From Chitinophaga pinensis (GTDB lineage: Bacteria; Bacteroidota; Bacteroidia; Chitinophagales; Chitinophagaceae), in NCBI GenBank assembly GCA_943324055.2, contig CALPKD020000035.1:1-8614 (forward strand): 8,614 nt of DNA. Direction: 5' to 3'. Shown here piece by piece: positions 7,038 to 8,614 of the stretch (position 1 is the stretch's first letter; the number at the start of each line of letters is the position of its first letter). The position numbers were made by a program, and so were the translations under genes. The notes under the pieces were generated by a model, which did no database searches, had not been told where the DNA came from, and saw only the letters and a list, made by a program, of their open reading frames with translations.

Positions 7038-8614
7038 TTAGTCTTTTGAAGTTTCGTAAATAGTTACCAATCCATCTTCGTGCGAGTGGTCACCACAAGA
7101 TAAAATAGTTTGAAGACTTGGCATAGCCGGTCTTATTGGTGCCCCTGCTTTTTTGTCCCCTAACATTTTTTGAATCAAACGTGCCCTCTCGGCCGCAATT
7201 GTTTTACGTGTTTGTGTATCTTTTTCTCTGTCAAAATAAACAACTCCGTCTACAATTGTTTTTTCGGCAACTGCATAAATACTCAAAGGATTGTCTGACC
7301 ATAACACTACATCCCCGTCTTTACCTACTTTAATACTTCCTACTTTGTCTGAAATATGTAGTGCTTTAGCAGGGTTTAGTGTTACCATCTTTAATGCATC
7401 TTGTTCAGACACACCACCATATTTAACCACCTTAGCGGCCTCTTGGTTTAAACGACGCGCCATTTCGGCATCATCTGAATTGATACATACATTTAATCCT
7501 ACTTTATGCATTATAGATGCGTTATATGCAATAGCGTCCTGAACTTCGGTTTTATACATATACCAATCTGAGAAGGTTGAAACGTTTGAACCGTGTTCTT
7601 TCATTTTATCAGCAACCTTATATCCTTCTAGTATGTGCGTAAACGTATTAAACTTAAAACCATACTTGTCACCGACGCGCATTGCATAAGTAATCTCTGG
7701 TTGTACATAAGAATGACAAGTTATAAAACGTTTTTTATTTAATATTTCAACAAGTGCGTCTAATTCTAAATCGCGTCTTGTATTAGGATTTGCTTTTATT
7801 GCTTTTTCATAATCCACTGCTCTGTCAAACGCATCATTCAATACTTCTTCAACGCCCATTCTTGTGTCAGGGAATCGATTGTTGTTTGTAGATGTTGTAC
7901 GTTTCACGTTTTCGCCTAATGCAAATTTAATGAACGGGTCTGCACCCGCAAACTTAAGTCCATCATCTGTTGTTCCCCAACGTAATTTAATTAATTGCGT
8001 TTGTCCTCCAATTGTGTTTGCGCTTCCATGAAGAATATGGGAAGAAGTAACACCGCCACTTAATTGACGATAGATGTTAATGTCTTCGGGGTTCATGTTG
8101 TCTCCAATACGTACTTCACTTGTTACAGACTGTGCCCCCTCGTTAATTGAAAGTGCTGCTATATGTGAGTGTTCGTCGATGATACCTGCGCTCACGTGTT
8201 TTCCTGTTCCGTCTATAATTCTTGCACTAGCTTCTTTTATTTCTTTACCAACCTTTGCAATTTTACCAGCTTTAATTAGTACGTCTGTATTTTGTAAAAC
8301 ACCCTCTTTTTCGTTTGTCCAAACGGTTGCGTTTTTAATTAAGATAGTTTCTTGAGTTGGTATTACTTCATTACCAAATCCCGTAAACGGAAAGGTAACT
8401 TTCGCTAAAGCCTTTAATGTGTCAGTATTTTTTTTAGTTTCGGCCGTTACAGACATTGGTGCTGTTAACACTGCCGTCCAGGTTGTTTTGTTTCCAACCG
8501 CATCTGTTCCTATTCCAGACCAGTTGTTTCCTATTACCGCACCACCTAATCTTATTTGTTCTGCACCTCTTCCTTTTTTTGAAGGGAAGCTTATTTTAAC
8601 AATTGACTCATTGA
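7038..8614 (-). CDS. Amidohydrolase family protein with intact metal site (5' end beyond the window)
   Basis: This is the C-terminal part of a large, probably secreted, metal-dependent hydrolase; full-length Bacteroidota relatives are roughly 1000 residues. The frame stays open from the stop TAA at 7038-7040 to the window edge. The GTG at 8469-8471 is internal, because the upstream codons read on without a stop (ISFPSKKGRGAEQ, then NNWSGIGTDAV, then TTWTAVLTAP), so the true start is outside. The metal-ligand motifs of the superfamily are present: IIDEHSHIA (HSH at 8163-8171), FITCHSY (His at 7713-7715), FTHILEG (His at 7635-7637) and INSDDAE (Asp pair at 7470-7475). FIKFALGENVK contains a Lys that could be the carboxylated ligand; I am less sure of that. 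TLNPAKALHI and GSIKVGKDGDVVLW close the composite domain. The tail has an unusual CGDHSHED (Cys-HSH at 7080-7097). The amidohydrolase encoded three bases downstream is a related protein without these ligands. The substrate cannot be told from sequence. Confidence 0.9.
   Translation of the reverse strand, partial: NESIVKISFPSKKGRGAEQIRLGGAVIGNNWSGIGTDAVGNKTTWTAVLTAPMSVTAETKKNTDTLKALAKVTFPFTGFGNEVIPTQETILIKNATVWTNEKEGVLQNTDVLIKAGKIAKVGKEIKEASARIIDGTGKHVSAGIIDEHSHIAALSINEGAQSVTSEVRIGDNMNPEDINIYRQLSGGVTSSHILHGSANTIGGQTQLIKLRWGTTDDGLKFAGADPFIKFALGENVKRTTSTNNNRFPDTRMGVEEVLNDAFDRAVDYEKAIKANPNTRRDLELDALVEILNKKRFITCHSYVQPEITYAMRVGDKYGFKFNTFTHILEGYKVADKMKEHGSNVSTFSDWYMYKTEVQDAIAYNASIMHKVGLNVCINSDDAEMARRLNQEAAKVVKYGGVSEQDALKMVTLNPAKALHISDKVGSIKVGKDGDVVLWSDNPLSIYAVAEKTIVDGVVYFDREKDTQTRKTIAAERARLIQKMLGDKKAGAPIRPAMPSLQTILSCGDHSHEDGLVTIYETSKD

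Noticed and set aside
8469..8471. GTG as the start codon of the large amidohydrolase
   Set aside because: The same frame stays open to the window edge and encodes sequence that reads as part of the protein, including TTWTAV just before it; the gene is cut by the window, not started here.

Overview
The window reads as a chromosomal segment of a low-GC member of the Bacteroidota, possibly near the Chitinophagaceae, although the genus cannot be fixed from sequence alone. Four points support this. The DUF2480 family protein is, to my knowledge, confined to this phylum. The large amidohydrolase is of the Bacteroidota type. No start codon has a usable Shine-Dalgarno sequence. One candidate promoter fits the phylum's TTG / TAnnTTTG pattern. 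There are no RNA genes, insertion sequences, CRISPR arrays or phage genes, so this is ordinary core or housekeeping DNA.

Layout: a plus-strand gene for a membrane-anchored, PpiD-like periplasmic peptidyl-prolyl isomerase (28-2112) ends at a strong intrinsic terminator (2137-2161). A 119-bp gap with a candidate promoter leads to a small plus-strand DUF2480 gene (2232-2741). That gene converges on polA (2738-5632, minus strand), and their stop codons overlap by four bases. Upstream of polA on the minus strand is a 91-bp gap with a terminator-like hairpin (5647-5682). Beyond it lie two amidohydrolase-superfamily genes only 3 bp apart: a 436-residue secreted protein (5724-7034) and the C-terminal part of a larger protein (7038 to the window edge) whose start lies outside the window.

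How the genes relate: the two amidohydrolases almost certainly form one transcription unit. The upstream one keeps the metal-binding residues of the superfamily. The downstream one has lost them, so the pair looks like an active enzyme plus a degenerate partner. PolA has all three domains with intact catalytic motifs and is probably the normal repair and Okazaki-fragment polymerase. The PpiD-like protein is an independent envelope-folding gene. No gap without a gene exceeds about 120 bp.

I found no convincing new multi-gene system. The most interesting points are the active/degenerate amidohydrolase pair, the hairpin directly in front of polA, the overlapping convergent stops, and the conserved-looking cysteines of the DUF2480 protein.
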